In this document: piece after piece, positions 50,180 through 58,643 of the stretch
Layout: each line of letters begins with the position of its first letter
Numbering within the stretch: position 1 is the stretch's first letter
Source of the DNA: UBA6220 sp041651335
GTDB taxonomy: Bacteria; Patescibacteriota; Minisyncoccia; Minisyncoccales; Minisyncoccaceae
Direction: 5' to 3'
DNA: 64,000 nucleotides
NCBI GenBank assembly: GCA_041651335.1
Contig: JBAZJL010000004.1
Span: 1-64,000, forward strand
Notes under the pieces: model-generated
Told to the model about the DNA's origin: nothing
Database searches by the model: none
Seen by the model: only the letters and a program-made list of their open reading frames with translations
Translations under genes and position numbers: made by a program

Positions 50180-50422
50180 ATGCCAAAGAAACAACTTATC
50201 GGAATAATAGTTTCAGACAAGATGCAGAAAACTGCAGTGGTTAAGGTTGAAACAATCAAAGAGCATCCTTTGTATCGCCGACGATATAAAACTCATAAGA
50301 AATACAAAGCCCATTTTGAAAACCAAGGAGAATATCAGATTGGAGATACGGTTTTGATTCAAGAAACAAAACCAATAAGCAAAGACAAGAAATGGGAAAT
50401 AGTGGAAAAAGTGGTTAAATAA
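50180..50422 (+). CDS. rpsQ: Ribosomal protein uS17
   Basis: The 80-residue OB-fold protein has LIGIIVSDKMQKTAVVKVET and HPLYRRRYKTHKKYKAH. Standard sequence, standard place after rpmC. Confidence 0.96.
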   Translation: MPKKQLIGIIVSDKMQKTAVVKVETIKEHPLYRRRYKTHKKYKAHFENQGEYQIGDTVLIQETKPISKDKKWEIVEKVVK

Positions 50423-50428
50423 AAAGAT

Positions 50429-50800
50429 ATGATTCAAACAGAAACATTATTAAAAGTAGCTGATAATTCCGGAGCGAAAACCGTAAAATGTATTCGGGTT
50501 TTAGGCGGAACTAGAAAAAGATATGCCTTTTTAGGAGACATTATTGTGGTGGCGGTAAAAACAGCTGAGCCAAGAAAAAATGTAAAAAAACATCAAGTGG
50601 TTCGAGCTGTGGTGATTAGACAAAAACAGGCCCGTCGAAGAAAAAACGGCACCTATATCAGATTTGACGATAACGCAGTAGTAATTTTAGATGGACAAAC
50701 AAAAGAACCAAAAGGAACTAGAATTTTAGGTCCAGTGGCCAGAGAAGTTAGAGAAAAAGGGTTTGAAAAAATAGGCACCATGACTAAAGAATTAGTATAA
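50429..50800 (+). CDS. rplN: Ribosomal protein uL14
   Basis: The 123-residue protein has MIQTETLLKVADNSGAKTVK, GDIIVVAVKTAEPRKNVKKH and GTRILGPVAREVREKGFEKI. It forms part of bridge B8, and length is normal. Confidence 0.97.
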   Translation: MIQTETLLKVADNSGAKTVKCIRVLGGTRKRYAFLGDIIVVAVKTAEPRKNVKKHQVVRAVVIRQKQARRRKNGTYIRFDDNAVVILDGQTKEPKGTRILGPVAREVREKGFEKIGTMTKELV

Positions 50801-50811
50801 AAAATCAGATT

Positions 50812-51117
50812 ATGAAAATAAAGAAAAACGATCAAGTTTTAATAATATCTGGAGACGACAAAGGCAAAAAAGGAAAAGTTTTGAAAGTGTCTTCAAAAAC
50901 TAACCGGATTTTAGTTGAAGGCGTGAATATGGTTAAAAAACATATTAAGCCAAGAAAATCAGGGCAAAAAGGGCAGACTGTTCAAGCTCCTAATTTTTTA
51001 GCTGTTTCCAAGGTAAAAATTATTTGTTCGAAATGTGGAAAAAGCTCACGAATTGGATTTGAAATTGGAGAAAAAGTAAAAAACCGTATTTGTAAAAAAT
51101 GCGGAGAAAAAATATAA
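50812..51117 (+). CDS. rplX: Ribosomal protein uL24 with zinc finger
   Basis: The 101-residue protein has a KOW domain (DQVLIISGDDKGKKGKVLKV) and a C-terminal zinc ribbon with CSKC and CKKC pairs, the zinc-binding version of the family. It starts 50S assembly. Confidence 0.96.
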   Translation: MKIKKNDQVLIISGDDKGKKGKVLKVSSKTNRILVEGVNMVKKHIKPRKSGQKGQTVQAPNFLAVSKVKIICSKCGKSSRIGFEIGEKVKNRICKKCGEKI

Positions 51118-51127
51118 GGATAATTTT

Positions 51128-51688
51128 ATGAAAACCATTAAGGAGAAATACGAAAAAATTGCGATTCCAAAAATGAAAGAAAAATTCGGTTATAAAAATA
51201 GGATGGCGATTCCAAAAATTTTGAAAGCAACCGTGAATATTGGTTTTGGTAAAGCCATGGGTCCAAAAACAAAAGATGAACAGAAAAAATATTCTGATTA
51301 TATTTTAAGCAATTTATCCCAAATTACCGGACAAAAGCCTGTTTTAACAATGGCCCGCAAATCAATTTCTAGTTTTAAATTAAGAGAAGGCAGTCCGGTT
51401 GGAGCTAAAGTAACTCTTAGAGGGAAAAGAATGTATGCTTTTTTGGAAAAATTAGTTAATGTTGTTTTGCCTCGTTCAAGAGACTTTCGAGGAATCTCTT
51501 TGTCTTGTATAGATAATTCCGGAAAATTGAATTTAGGGATAAAAGAGCACATTATTTTTCCAGAAATTTCTCCAGAAAAGTCAGTAATTATTTTAGGATT
51601 ACAAGTAAATGTTACTACTAGCGCAAAGAATAAAGAACAAGGATTAGAATTATTCCGTTTACTTGACTTTCCTTTGAAGAAAAGTTAA
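51128..51688 (+). CDS. rplE: Ribosomal protein uL5
   Basis: The 186-residue protein contacts 5S rRNA and P-site tRNA. Motifs NRMAIPKILKATVNIGFGKA, FKLREGSPVGAKVTLRGKRM and SRDFRGIS are present. AAGGAT with good spacing lies upstream, one of the clearer ribosome-binding sites of the cluster. Confidence 0.97.
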   Translation: MKTIKEKYEKIAIPKMKEKFGYKNRMAIPKILKATVNIGFGKAMGPKTKDEQKKYSDYILSNLSQITGQKPVLTMARKSISSFKLREGSPVGAKVTLRGKRMYAFLEKLVNVVLPRSRDFRGISLSCIDNSGKLNLGIKEHIIFPEISPEKSVIILGLQVNVTTSAKNKEQGLELFRLLDFPLKKS

Positions 51689-51713
51689 AGTCATAATATT
51701 GTTTTAATAAATT

Positions 51714-51899
51714 ATGCCAAAATTATCACAAATAGTTAAATCAGCAGAAAAACCAAAATTTTCTTCTCGAACCGTTAGAAGATGTTTTCGTTGCGGAAGA
51801 AAAAGGGGCTATATGAGAAAATTTGATTTATGCCGAATTTGTTTTAGAGAAATGGCTAACCGGGGAGAAATACCTGGGGTTAAGAAAAGTAGCTGGTAA
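51714..51899 (+). CDS. rpsZ: Ribosomal protein uS14, zinc form
   Basis: The 61-residue type Z S14 has the C-x2-C-x12-C-x2-C zinc site (CFRCGRKRGYMRKFDLCRIC). It ends in FREMANRGEIPGVKKSSW, standard for this form. Confidence 0.97.
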   Translation: MPKLSQIVKSAEKPKFSSRTVRRCFRCGRKRGYMRKFDLCRICFREMANRGEIPGVKKSSW

Positions 51900-51911
51900 A
51901 ATAAAAATACT

Positions 51912-52304
51912 ATGGATCCAATCGCAGACATGATTTCAACAATTAATAATGCTCAAGCAGTTTCGAAAAAAGAAATTGTTATTTTCCCTTATTCTAATTT
52001 TAAGTTTGATATTTTAGAATTATTAAAAAGAGAAGGATTTATTGTTGATGTTCAAAAAAAGGGAAGATTAGCAGGAAAAAGAATTGTTGTAGAATTAAAA
52101 TATGACGATCAAGGCAAGCCGGCAATTGGTAAAATAAGAAAAATATCAAAGCAAGGCCAAAGAATTTATTCTCCTTTTTCAAAATTAAAAGCAATTAAAT
52201 CAGGATACGGAATTTCAATTATTTCTACCTCGAAGGGGTTGATGACCAATAGAGAAGCAAAGCAGAAAAAAGCCGGGGGAGAAGTAATTTGTGAACTATG
52301 GTAA
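51912..52304 (+). CDS. rpsH: Ribosomal protein uS8
   Basis: The 130-residue protein has DPIADMISTINNAQAVSKKE, VELKYDDQGKPAIGKIRKIS and GISIISTSKGLMTNREAK. S8 binds helix 21 of 16S rRNA and represses the spc operon in E. coli; no obvious matching leader was seen here. Confidence 0.97.
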   Translation: MDPIADMISTINNAQAVSKKEIVIFPYSNFKFDILELLKREGFIVDVQKKGRLAGKRIVVELKYDDQGKPAIGKIRKISKQGQRIYSPFSKLKAIKSGYGISIISTSKGLMTNREAKQKKAGGEVICELW

Positions 52305-52322
52305 TTTGATGAATAAATATTT

Positions 52323-52868
52323 ATGTCAAGAATAGGAAAAAAACCAATTCAAATAACATCCGGAGTAGAAGTAAAGACTTTAAACGGAGTAATCGAAATA
52401 AAAGGACCAAAAGGTTCTTTAAGTATAAAGCCTGCTCCTGAGGTGGAGGTTGTGATTGAAGAAAAAGAAATTAAAGTTAATCCTAAGGATATCAATGACA
52501 ACAAAGCAAGAGCTTTGTGGGGTTTAAATAGAACTTTGATTGCCAATATGATCGAAGGGGTAACCAAAGGATTTGAAAAAAAAATGGAGATAAATGGAGT
52601 TGGTTTTAAGGCCAGAGTAGAAGGTAAAGATTTGATTTTAGATGTGGGGTTTAGTCATCCAGTAAAAACTGTTGCTCCAGAAAATATTTCTTTTTTAGTG
52701 GAAAAAAATATTATTACTGTTTCTGGAATTGACAAAGAATTAGTTGGTCAAATTTGTGCCTCAATTAGAAAAATTAGACCACCAGAACCATACAAAGGAA
52801 AGGGAATTAAATATACAACAGAAATAATCAGAAAGAAATTAGGTAAAAAAGCAGCTGGAGCAGGTTAA
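52323..52868 (+). CDS. rplF: Ribosomal protein uL6
   Basis: The 181-residue protein has the two-domain repeat SRIGKKPIQITSGVEVKTLN, LWGLNRTLIANMIEGVTKGF, GFSHPVK and the C-terminal signature RPPEPYKGKGIKY. Confidence 0.97.
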   Translation: MSRIGKKPIQITSGVEVKTLNGVIEIKGPKGSLSIKPAPEVEVVIEEKEIKVNPKDINDNKARALWGLNRTLIANMIEGVTKGFEKKMEINGVGFKARVEGKDLILDVGFSHPVKTVAPENISFLVEKNIITVSGIDKELVGQICASIRKIRPPEPYKGKGIKYTTEIIRKKLGKKAAGAG

Positions 52869-52883
52869 TTTTAAAGAAAATAT

Positions 52884-53231
52884 ATGTTAGCAAAACAAGA
52901 AAAAAGAATTAAAAGACATAAAAGCATCAGAGCAAAGATTTCGGGCACAGCGGAAAAGCCTCGCTTGTGTGTTTTTCGTAGCAATATTCATATTTATGCT
53001 CAATTGATAGATGACCTTCAGAAAAAAACAATTATTTCTGCAAAAGATACTGAAATTGATTTAAAGAAAAAAGATAAAATTTCCATTGCAAAAGAAGTGG
53101 GGTCGCTTTTAGCAAAAAAAGCAGTTGAAAAAAAGATAAAAGAAGCGGTTTTTGATCGGGGAGGATATAAATATCATGGCCGAGTAAAATCTTTGGCCGA
53201 AGGCGCCCGAGAAGGGGGTTTAAAATTTTAA
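52884..53231 (+). CDS. rplR: Ribosomal protein uL18
   Basis: The 115-residue 5S rRNA-binding protein has RIKRHKSIRAKISGTAEKPR, LCVFRSNIHIYAQLIDD and DRGGYKYHGRVKSLAEGARE. Standard. Confidence 0.97.
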   Translation: MLAKQEKRIKRHKSIRAKISGTAEKPRLCVFRSNIHIYAQLIDDLQKKTIISAKDTEIDLKKKDKISIAKEVGSLLAKKAVEKKIKEAVFDRGGYKYHGRVKSLAEGAREGGLKF

Positions 53232-53238
53232 TATTTTT

Positions 53239-53772
53239 ATGAACAAAGAATATCCAAAAAGAAAATTTGAAAAAAAAGAAAAAGAAGTAGTTAAAGACGG
53301 ATTTGATTCAAAGCTTTTGGATTTGGCTCGAGTCACGAAAGTTACTGGCGGAGGAAAAACAATGAGGTTCAGGGCCGTAATCGTAGCGGGCAATAAAGAA
53401 GGAAAAGTTGGCGTTGGCGTTGCCAAAGGATTAGATGTTTCTCAGGCAATAGACAAAGCAACTAGATTTGCGAAAAAAAATCTGATCGAAGTTCCGATTT
53501 TGCAGGGCACGATTCCTCACGAAGTAGAAGCCAAGTACGGACCTTCTAAAATTTTATTAAAACCTCAACAAAAAGGAAAAGGATTAGTTGCCGGAGGCAC
53601 AGTAAGAATAATTTGTGCTTTGGCTGGAATCCAAGATATTTCTTCGAAAATCTTAAGCCAAACTACGAATAAGCTTAACAATGCTCGGGCAACAATTAAA
53701 GCATTAGAGCAATTAAAAACAAAAAAGAAAGTTATTGTAACAGCGCCGAAAGAACCTGTTTTGGCTGAATAA
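53239..53772 (+). CDS. rpsE: Ribosomal protein uS5
   Basis: The 177-residue protein has LDLARVTKVTGGGKTMRFRA, KVGVGVAKGLDVSQAIDKA and IPHEVEAKYGPSKILLKPQ. It shapes decoding fidelity and the mRNA entry. rplO follows after 4 nt: rpmD (uL30), which should lie between them, is missing. Confidence 0.97.
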   Translation: MNKEYPKRKFEKKEKEVVKDGFDSKLLDLARVTKVTGGGKTMRFRAVIVAGNKEGKVGVGVAKGLDVSQAIDKATRFAKKNLIEVPILQGTIPHEVEAKYGPSKILLKPQQKGKGLVAGGTVRIICALAGIQDISSKILSQTTNKLNNARATIKALEQLKTKKKVIVTAPKEPVLAE

Positions 53773-53776
53773 AAAT

Positions 53777-54277
53777 ATGCAATTACACGAACTACAACCA
53801 AAAAACAGCTTTAAAAAGAAAAAAAGAGTTGGCCGAGGAGGAAAAAAAGGAACTTATTCTGGTGTTGGCGGCAAAGGGCAGAAAGGGAGAGCTGGATCTA
53901 GATTTAAGCCATTAATAAGAGAATGGTTAAAAAAATATCCTAAATTAAAAGGTTATAATTTTAATATTATTGCTGAGCCATCTGCACCTGTTGATTTAAG
54001 CAATCTAGAAAAGAATTTTGAAAACAAAGAAATAGTTAGTCCGAAAACTTTGGCTTTGAAAAAAATTATTAGTTCAAAAAACGGTAAATTGCCTTTAGTT
54101 AAAATTACAGGTTTGGGCGATTTAACAAAAGCAATAATTATTAATGGCTGTGCTGTTTCTAAGAAAGCAAAAGAAAAAATAGAAAAAGCAGGCGGGGAAA
54201 TAAAAACTAAGCCAAAAATAAAAAAATCAGAATCTAAAAAGCCAGTTTCTAAAAAAATAAAGAAATCAGCTAAATAA
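53777..54277 (+). CDS. rplO: Ribosomal protein uL15
   Basis: The 166-residue protein has LHELQPKNSFKKKKRVGRGG, KGTYSGVGGKGQKGRAGSRF and a Lys-rich C-terminal extension of about 20 residues beyond the domain. It lies 8 nt before secY. Confidence 0.96.
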   Translation: MQLHELQPKNSFKKKKRVGRGGKKGTYSGVGGKGQKGRAGSRFKPLIREWLKKYPKLKGYNFNIIAEPSAPVDLSNLEKNFENKEIVSPKTLALKKIISSKNGKLPLVKITGLGDLTKAIIINGCAVSKKAKEKIEKAGGEIKTKPKIKKSESKKPVSKKIKKSAK

Positions 54278-54285
54278 AATTATTC

Positions 54286-55536
54286 ATGATTTTCGATAAA
54301 CTTATTGAAATTATCAAAACGAAAGAAATTAGAAACAAGATTCTTTTCGTTTTGGGAGTTTTTTTGGTTTTTAGAATGATGGCAAACATTCCGGTTTTGG
54401 GCGTGGATGTGATAAAAATTTCTAATTTTTTTGCCAGTAATCAATATTTTGGATTATTAAATGTTTTTACAGGAGGAGCTTTGGACAGAATGTCTTTAGT
54501 GATGCTTGGCTTAGGACCATATATTACCGCGACCATTATTCTTCAGCTTTTAACTTTGATTTTTCCCCAATTCGAAAAACTTTATAAAGAAGAAGGCGAG
54601 CAGGGAAGACAAAAATTTAATCAATATTGCCGAATTGCGGCCGCTCCTTTGGCCATGATTCAAGGCTATGCCATGATTATGCTTTTAAAAAGCCAAGATC
54701 TTTTAGTGGGCGATCTTTCATTTTTAACAATTGTTATTTCAACCTTAACTATTACCGCCGGTTCAATGATTATGATGTGGCTAGGAGAATTAATTTCAGA
54801 AAAAGGCATTGGTAACGGAGTGTCTCTTTTGATTTTTGCTGGAATTGTTTGTGATTTTCCAAGCAACGTAAGAATGCTTGGTGCTAGTTTTGTAGAATCG
54901 CAAATAATTTATTATATCTTATTCTTTTTAGCGGCTTTATTGGTTATTCTTTTGGTTGTTTTTGTTAATGAGGGCCGCCGAAATATTCCAGTTTCTTATG
55001 CAAAAAGAGTGCGAGGAAATAAAATGTATGGAGGAGCTTCTACTTTTTTGCCGTTAAATATTAATCCAGCGGGAGTAATTCCGTTAATCTTTGCTATCTC
55101 TCTTTTAATGATTCCTGGGATGCTGGCTTCGGCTTTTCACTGGACAATGTTAAACAATATTTTACAAAATCAGCTTGTTTATGGAATTTTGTATTTTGCT
55201 CTAGTTTTTATTTTTACTTTTTTCTATACCGCTGTTACTTTTGATCCTAAAAATATTGCTACTAATTTGCAAAAAACAGGAGGGTTTGTTCCTGGAATCA
55301 GGCCCGGAGAAGCTACTACTTTATTTATTAGAAATATTTTAAATAGGATTTTGGTTATTGGTGCTGTTTTCCTTGGCTTGATTGCTATTTTACCATCAAT
55401 TATCCAAGGGTTAACCGATGTTAAACAATTCCAATTTTTAATCGGAGGAACATCACTTTTGATTTTAGTTTCTGTTGCTTTGGAAACAATGAAACAAATT
55501 GATGCTCAGCTAGAAATGATGCATTACGAAATTTAA
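54286..55536 (+). CDS. secY: Preprotein translocase subunit SecY
   Basis: The 416-residue protein has ten hydrophobic helices and SecY motifs: FRMMANIPVLGVDV, the plug/pore region GGALDRMSLVMLGLGPYI, the cytoplasmic EGRRNIPVSYAKRVRGNKMY loop and FYTAVTFDPKNIATNLQKTG, GFVPGIRPGEAT. It is a few residues shorter than E. coli SecY at both ends. It closes the spc unit at a terminator. Confidence 0.97.
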   Translation: MIFDKLIEIIKTKEIRNKILFVLGVFLVFRMMANIPVLGVDVIKISNFFASNQYFGLLNVFTGGALDRMSLVMLGLGPYITATIILQLLTLIFPQFEKLYKEEGEQGRQKFNQYCRIAAAPLAMIQGYAMIMLLKSQDLLVGDLSFLTIVISTLTITAGSMIMMWLGELISEKGIGNGVSLLIFAGIVCDFPSNVRMLGASFVESQIIYYILFFLAALLVILLVVFVNEGRRNIPVSYAKRVRGNKMYGGASTFLPLNINPAGVIPLIFAISLLMIPGMLASAFHWTMLNNILQNQLVYGILYFALVFIFTFFYTAVTFDPKNIATNLQKTGGFVPGIRPGEATTLFIRNILNRILVIGAVFLGLIAILPSIIQGLTDVKQFQFLIGGTSLLILVSVALETMKQIDAQLEMMHYEI

Positions 55537-55549
55537 CTTGATTTTCGCT

Positions 55550-55587
55550 AAGGGTTGGATGATAATAAAATCCAGCCCTTTTGTTTT
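55550..55587 (+). terminator. Terminator of the spc/secY operon
   Basis: AAGGGTTGGAT (55550-55560) pairs with ATCCAGCCCTT (55570-55580) with one T-G wobble, then TTGTTTT. It separates secY from adk, which are often co-transcribed in other bacteria. Confidence 0.88.
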
Positions 55588-55619
55588 GCTTTTTTAATAA
55601 TTATTAACTAAATTTATTT

Positions 55620-56291
55620 ATGGAAAAAAATCCTCTTATTGTTATTTTTTTAGGAAAATCAGGAGCTGGCAAGGGTACTCAAGTTAATTTAATTAAAGAA
55701 AAATATAATTTAGAAAAAATATCCAGCGGAGATCTTTTGCGAGAAAGAAAAAAAACACCTGATTTTACTGGAGAGAAAATTTCTAAAACCATTGATAACG
55801 GGGGCATAGTTTTAACACCAGTGATTTTCAAGCTTTGGATGGAAAAACTTGAAGAATATAAAAAAAATAAAGATTTTCAAGGATTGATTTTTGACGGCTC
55901 TCCTCGAAAAATAAAAGAGGCTTATTTAATGGAAGAAGCTTTGGAATGGTATGAGTGGAATAAAAACATTAAAGTAATTTTATTGGATATTTCTGACGAA
56001 GAAGTGGTCAAAAGAATCGCTCTTCGAAAAATTTGTCCTCATTGCGGAAATATTATTATTGATGCTCCTGATGGAATCGAAGAGCTTGTTTGTTCTCAAT
56101 GTGGAAGCAAATTGGAAAGACGGCCAGAAGATACCGAAGCTGGAGTCAGAAAAAGACTAGAATGGTTTCAAAAAGAAGTTCAACCAGTAATTAATTATTA
56201 CGAAGAAGCTGGGTGTTTGATTAGAATAAATGGCGAGCAAAGCATTGAAAACGTTTTTCAGGATATTATTAAATCCATTCAAGAAGATTAA
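55620..56291 (+). CDS. adk: Adenylate kinase with zinc-binding lid
   Basis: The 223-residue enzyme has the P-loop FLGKSGAGKGTQVNLI, KISSGDLLRE, FDGSPRK (usually DGFPR; Phe replaced by Ser), and a LID with CPHCG and CSQCG zinc pairs, ERRPEDTEAGVRKRLEWF. It interconverts ATP, ADP and AMP. The DGS-P change in the AMP site is notable. map starts 5 nt later. Confidence 0.94.
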   Translation: MEKNPLIVIFLGKSGAGKGTQVNLIKEKYNLEKISSGDLLRERKKTPDFTGEKISKTIDNGGIVLTPVIFKLWMEKLEEYKKNKDFQGLIFDGSPRKIKEAYLMEEALEWYEWNKNIKVILLDISDEEVVKRIALRKICPHCGNIIIDAPDGIEELVCSQCGSKLERRPEDTEAGVRKRLEWFQKEVQPVINYYEEAGCLIRINGEQSIENVFQDIIKSIQED

Positions 56292-56296
56292 TTTTT

Positions 56297-57091
56297 ATGA
56301 TTCCCATTAAAACTTTGGAAGAAATAGAAATAATGAAAAAAGGCGGTTTTGTTTTGGCCCGAATAATGGAGGCTTTGGGGCAGATGGCTATTCCTCAAGC
56401 CAGAGGAGAAGATTTAGAAAATCAAGCTGAAAAATTAATTCAAAAAGCAGGAGGACGATGCAGCTTTAAAGGTCAAGATGGTTTTCCTTCTTGTCTTTGT
56501 TTTTCAGTTAATCAAGAAATTGTTCATGGTCTACCGAAAGAAAAAATATTAAAGCAGGGCGATATTGTTTCGCTTGATTTGGGTATATTTTTTCCTTTAG
56601 AGGTTTTTTTAAAAGGCAAAATAGAATTAACGAAATATCCTAATTTAAAAAATGGTTTTCATACTGATATGGCCCGAACTTTTTTGGTTGGAGAAGTTGA
56701 TCCCGAAGTTCAACGCTTGGTTCGAGCAACAAAAAAGGCTCTTAAAAGAGGAATAAAAAAAGCAAAACCAGGAATTACATTTGGAGATTTAGGGGAAACA
56801 ATCGGGCGGTATATCGAAAGCCAAAATTTTGGCACTGTTCGAGAATTGTGCGGGCATGGAATTGGAAAAGATTTACACGAAGATCCAGATATTCTTAATT
56901 ATGGGTATCGGCATTCTGGCGAAAAAATAAAACAAGGAATGGTTTTTTGTTTAGAGCCAATGCTAACCATGGGAAGCGAGAAAATAAAAAAGAAAGGATT
57001 TTCTTTTGTCACCGAAGATGGATCTCTTTCTGCTCATTTTGAAGATATGGTGGCCATTACTAAAGATGGGGCGATTGTTCTTACTGAATAA
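56297..57091 (+). CDS. map: Methionine aminopeptidase, type I
   Basis: The 264-residue enzyme carries the five metal ligands: D in VSLDLGIFF, D in HTDMARTF, H in GHGIGKDLHEDP, E in FCLEPMLTMG and E in AHFEDMVAI. Between the first two ligands lies an insertion of ~22 residues (FPLEVFLKGKIELTKYPNLK) absent from E. coli MAP. It removes initiator Met at the ribosome, and infA, which usually follows, is not here. Confidence 0.95.
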   Translation: MIPIKTLEEIEIMKKGGFVLARIMEALGQMAIPQARGEDLENQAEKLIQKAGGRCSFKGQDGFPSCLCFSVNQEIVHGLPKEKILKQGDIVSLDLGIFFPLEVFLKGKIELTKYPNLKNGFHTDMARTFLVGEVDPEVQRLVRATKKALKRGIKKAKPGITFGDLGETIGRYIESQNFGTVRELCGHGIGKDLHEDPDILNYGYRHSGEKIKQGMVFCLEPMLTMGSEKIKKKGFSFVTEDGSLSAHFEDMVAITKDGAIVLTE

Positions 57092-57162
57092 TTTTTAATT
57101 ATTTATTTCAAAACAAGGAAAAAATATAATATAATTAATTTAGAATAATTAATATTTTAAAA

Positions 57163-57846
57163 ATGTATAAAATAGTAATTGTTAGACATGGAGAAAGTGT
57201 TTGGAATAAAGAAAATATTTTTACTGGCTGGACTGATATAGAATTATCGGATTTAGGGCGGGAGCAGGCGCAAAAAGCAGGAAAAATTCTTAAGCAAGCA
57301 AATTATAATTTTGATTTAGCTTTTGTTTCAGTTTTAAAAAGAGCAGAAGATACCTTAAGCTTAATTTTAAAAGAATTAGATTTGGATATTCCCATTGAAA
57401 AAGCGTGGCAATTAAACGAACGTCATTACGGGGCCTTGCAAGGCCTGAATAAAGATGAAATAAAAGAAAAGTACGGAGAAGAATTATTTAAGCAATGGAG
57501 GCGAAGCTATGATGTTCGTCCTCCGGCCTTGGAAAGAAATGATTCAAGACACCCAGGAAATGATCCGCAATATATTTCTTTGTCTGAAAAACAATTACCA
57601 GAAACAGAAAGCTTAGAAGACACGGAAAAAAGAGTAATGCCTTATTGGAAGAAAAAAATTGTTCCTGAAATTTTTCGAAATAAAAAGATAATTATTTGCG
57701 CTCACGGCAATAGTATTCGGGCCTTGGCTAAAAATATAGAAAAGATAAATAATCAGGAAATTCCAAGTTTAGAAATTCCGCTTGGCCAGCCCTTTGTTTA
57801 TGAATTTGACCAAGATTTAAATTTGGTTAAAAAATTTTATTTATAA
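57163..57846 (+). CDS. gpmA: 2,3-bisphosphoglycerate-dependent phosphoglycerate mutase
   Basis: The 227-residue glycolytic enzyme has the phosphohistidine motif VRHGESVWNKENIFTGWTD, LNERHYGALQGLNKDE and CAHGNSIRALAK with the second catalytic His. Length is close to E. coli GpmA. It has its own upstream promoter region (AATATAATATAATT), but no terminator is seen before hrcA. Confidence 0.95.
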   Translation: MYKIVIVRHGESVWNKENIFTGWTDIELSDLGREQAQKAGKILKQANYNFDLAFVSVLKRAEDTLSLILKELDLDIPIEKAWQLNERHYGALQGLNKDEIKEKYGEELFKQWRRSYDVRPPALERNDSRHPGNDPQYISLSEKQLPETESLEDTEKRVMPYWKKKIVPEIFRNKKIIICAHGNSIRALAKNIEKINNQEIPSLEIPLGQPFVYEFDQDLNLVKKFYL

Positions 57847-57891
57847 AATTTTTTCTAAAAAAAGAAAAGGCTTGATTGGCACTTGGGTTTA

Positions 57892-57919
57892 TTGACTGAT
57901 AAATTAATAGTGCTATAAT
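57892..57919 (+). promoter_or_regulatory. Promoter of hrcA-grpE, probably leaderless
   Basis: TTGACT (57892-57897), a 16-nt spacer and TATAAT (57914-57919), 8 nt before the ATG of hrcA. The segment TAGTGCTAT (57908-57916) resembles the right CIRCE half-site (7 of 9), but the left half is not recognisable. Confidence 0.7.
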
Positions 57920-57927
57920 CAAAAACA

Positions 57928-58638
57928 ATGCTTACTCAACGACAAAACGAAATATTAAAAGTTTTAATCGGAGAATATATCAAAACAGCCGAGCCAATCA
58001 GTTCTGATTTTTTAGCAAAAAAATATGATTTTGGGCTTTGCTCTTCGGCGATTAGGATTGAAATGCAGAATTTGATTAAAGCTGGATTTTTGGAACAGCC
58101 CCATACTTCTGCTGGCCGAATTCCAACCGATCAGGCTTATCGGTTTTTTGTGGATAGTATTATCAGAAGCTATGAAGCTGGCCAAAAAAAGAAAATTGAG
58201 AACGAACTAGAAGAGTTTTTAAGCCAAAAATCAAAAAATCAATTCGAGCTAGCTTCGCATTTAGCTAAATTTTTAGCCGATATTTCAAATAATCTAACCA
58301 TTGTTCATTTTGTTGATGATAATATTTCTTGGAAAGAAGGCTGGGATGAAATTTCTAGAGAGCCAGAATTTTCTGATCAAGAATTTATTTTTGATTTTTT
58401 TAATTTTTTAAATGATTTTGAGCAGAAAATAAAGAAATTGAAAATTCAAGGAATAAATATTTATATTGGCCACGAAATTCCAATTTCTCGGGCTGAAAAT
58501 TTAAGCTTGATTTGTTCAGCTTGTCCGATTTCAAAAAATCAAACCGCGTTTATTTCTCTAATCGGACCGCGTCGCATGGATTATGATAAAAATATTAATT
58601 TGCTTTATTCTTTAAATAAAGCCCTAAGAGAATTATAA
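57928..58638 (+). CDS. hrcA: Heat-inducible repressor HrcA (short form)
   Basis: This 236-residue protein begins with the winged-helix domain LTQRQNEILKVLIGEYIKTA and the signature LEQPHTSAGRIPTDQAYRFF. HrcA is usually about 340 residues, so the GAF-like/inserted dimerisation part is shortened. It represses chaperone genes through CIRCE; a CIRCE site stands before dnaK (59170-59196). The grpE gene follows after 5 nt. Confidence 0.92.
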   Translation: MLTQRQNEILKVLIGEYIKTAEPISSDFLAKKYDFGLCSSAIRIEMQNLIKAGFLEQPHTSAGRIPTDQAYRFFVDSIIRSYEAGQKKKIENELEEFLSQKSKNQFELASHLAKFLADISNNLTIVHFVDDNISWKEGWDEISREPEFSDQEFIFDFFNFLNDFEQKIKKLKIQGINIYIGHEIPISRAENLSLICSACPISKNQTAFISLIGPRRMDYDKNINLLYSLNKALREL

Positions 58639-58643
58639 GAAAT

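Noticed and set aside
57890..57916. Second CIRCE element in the hrcA promoter
   Set aside because: Only the right half-site (TAGTGCTAT) resembles the consensus; the left half matches 4 of 9 bases, too few to call.
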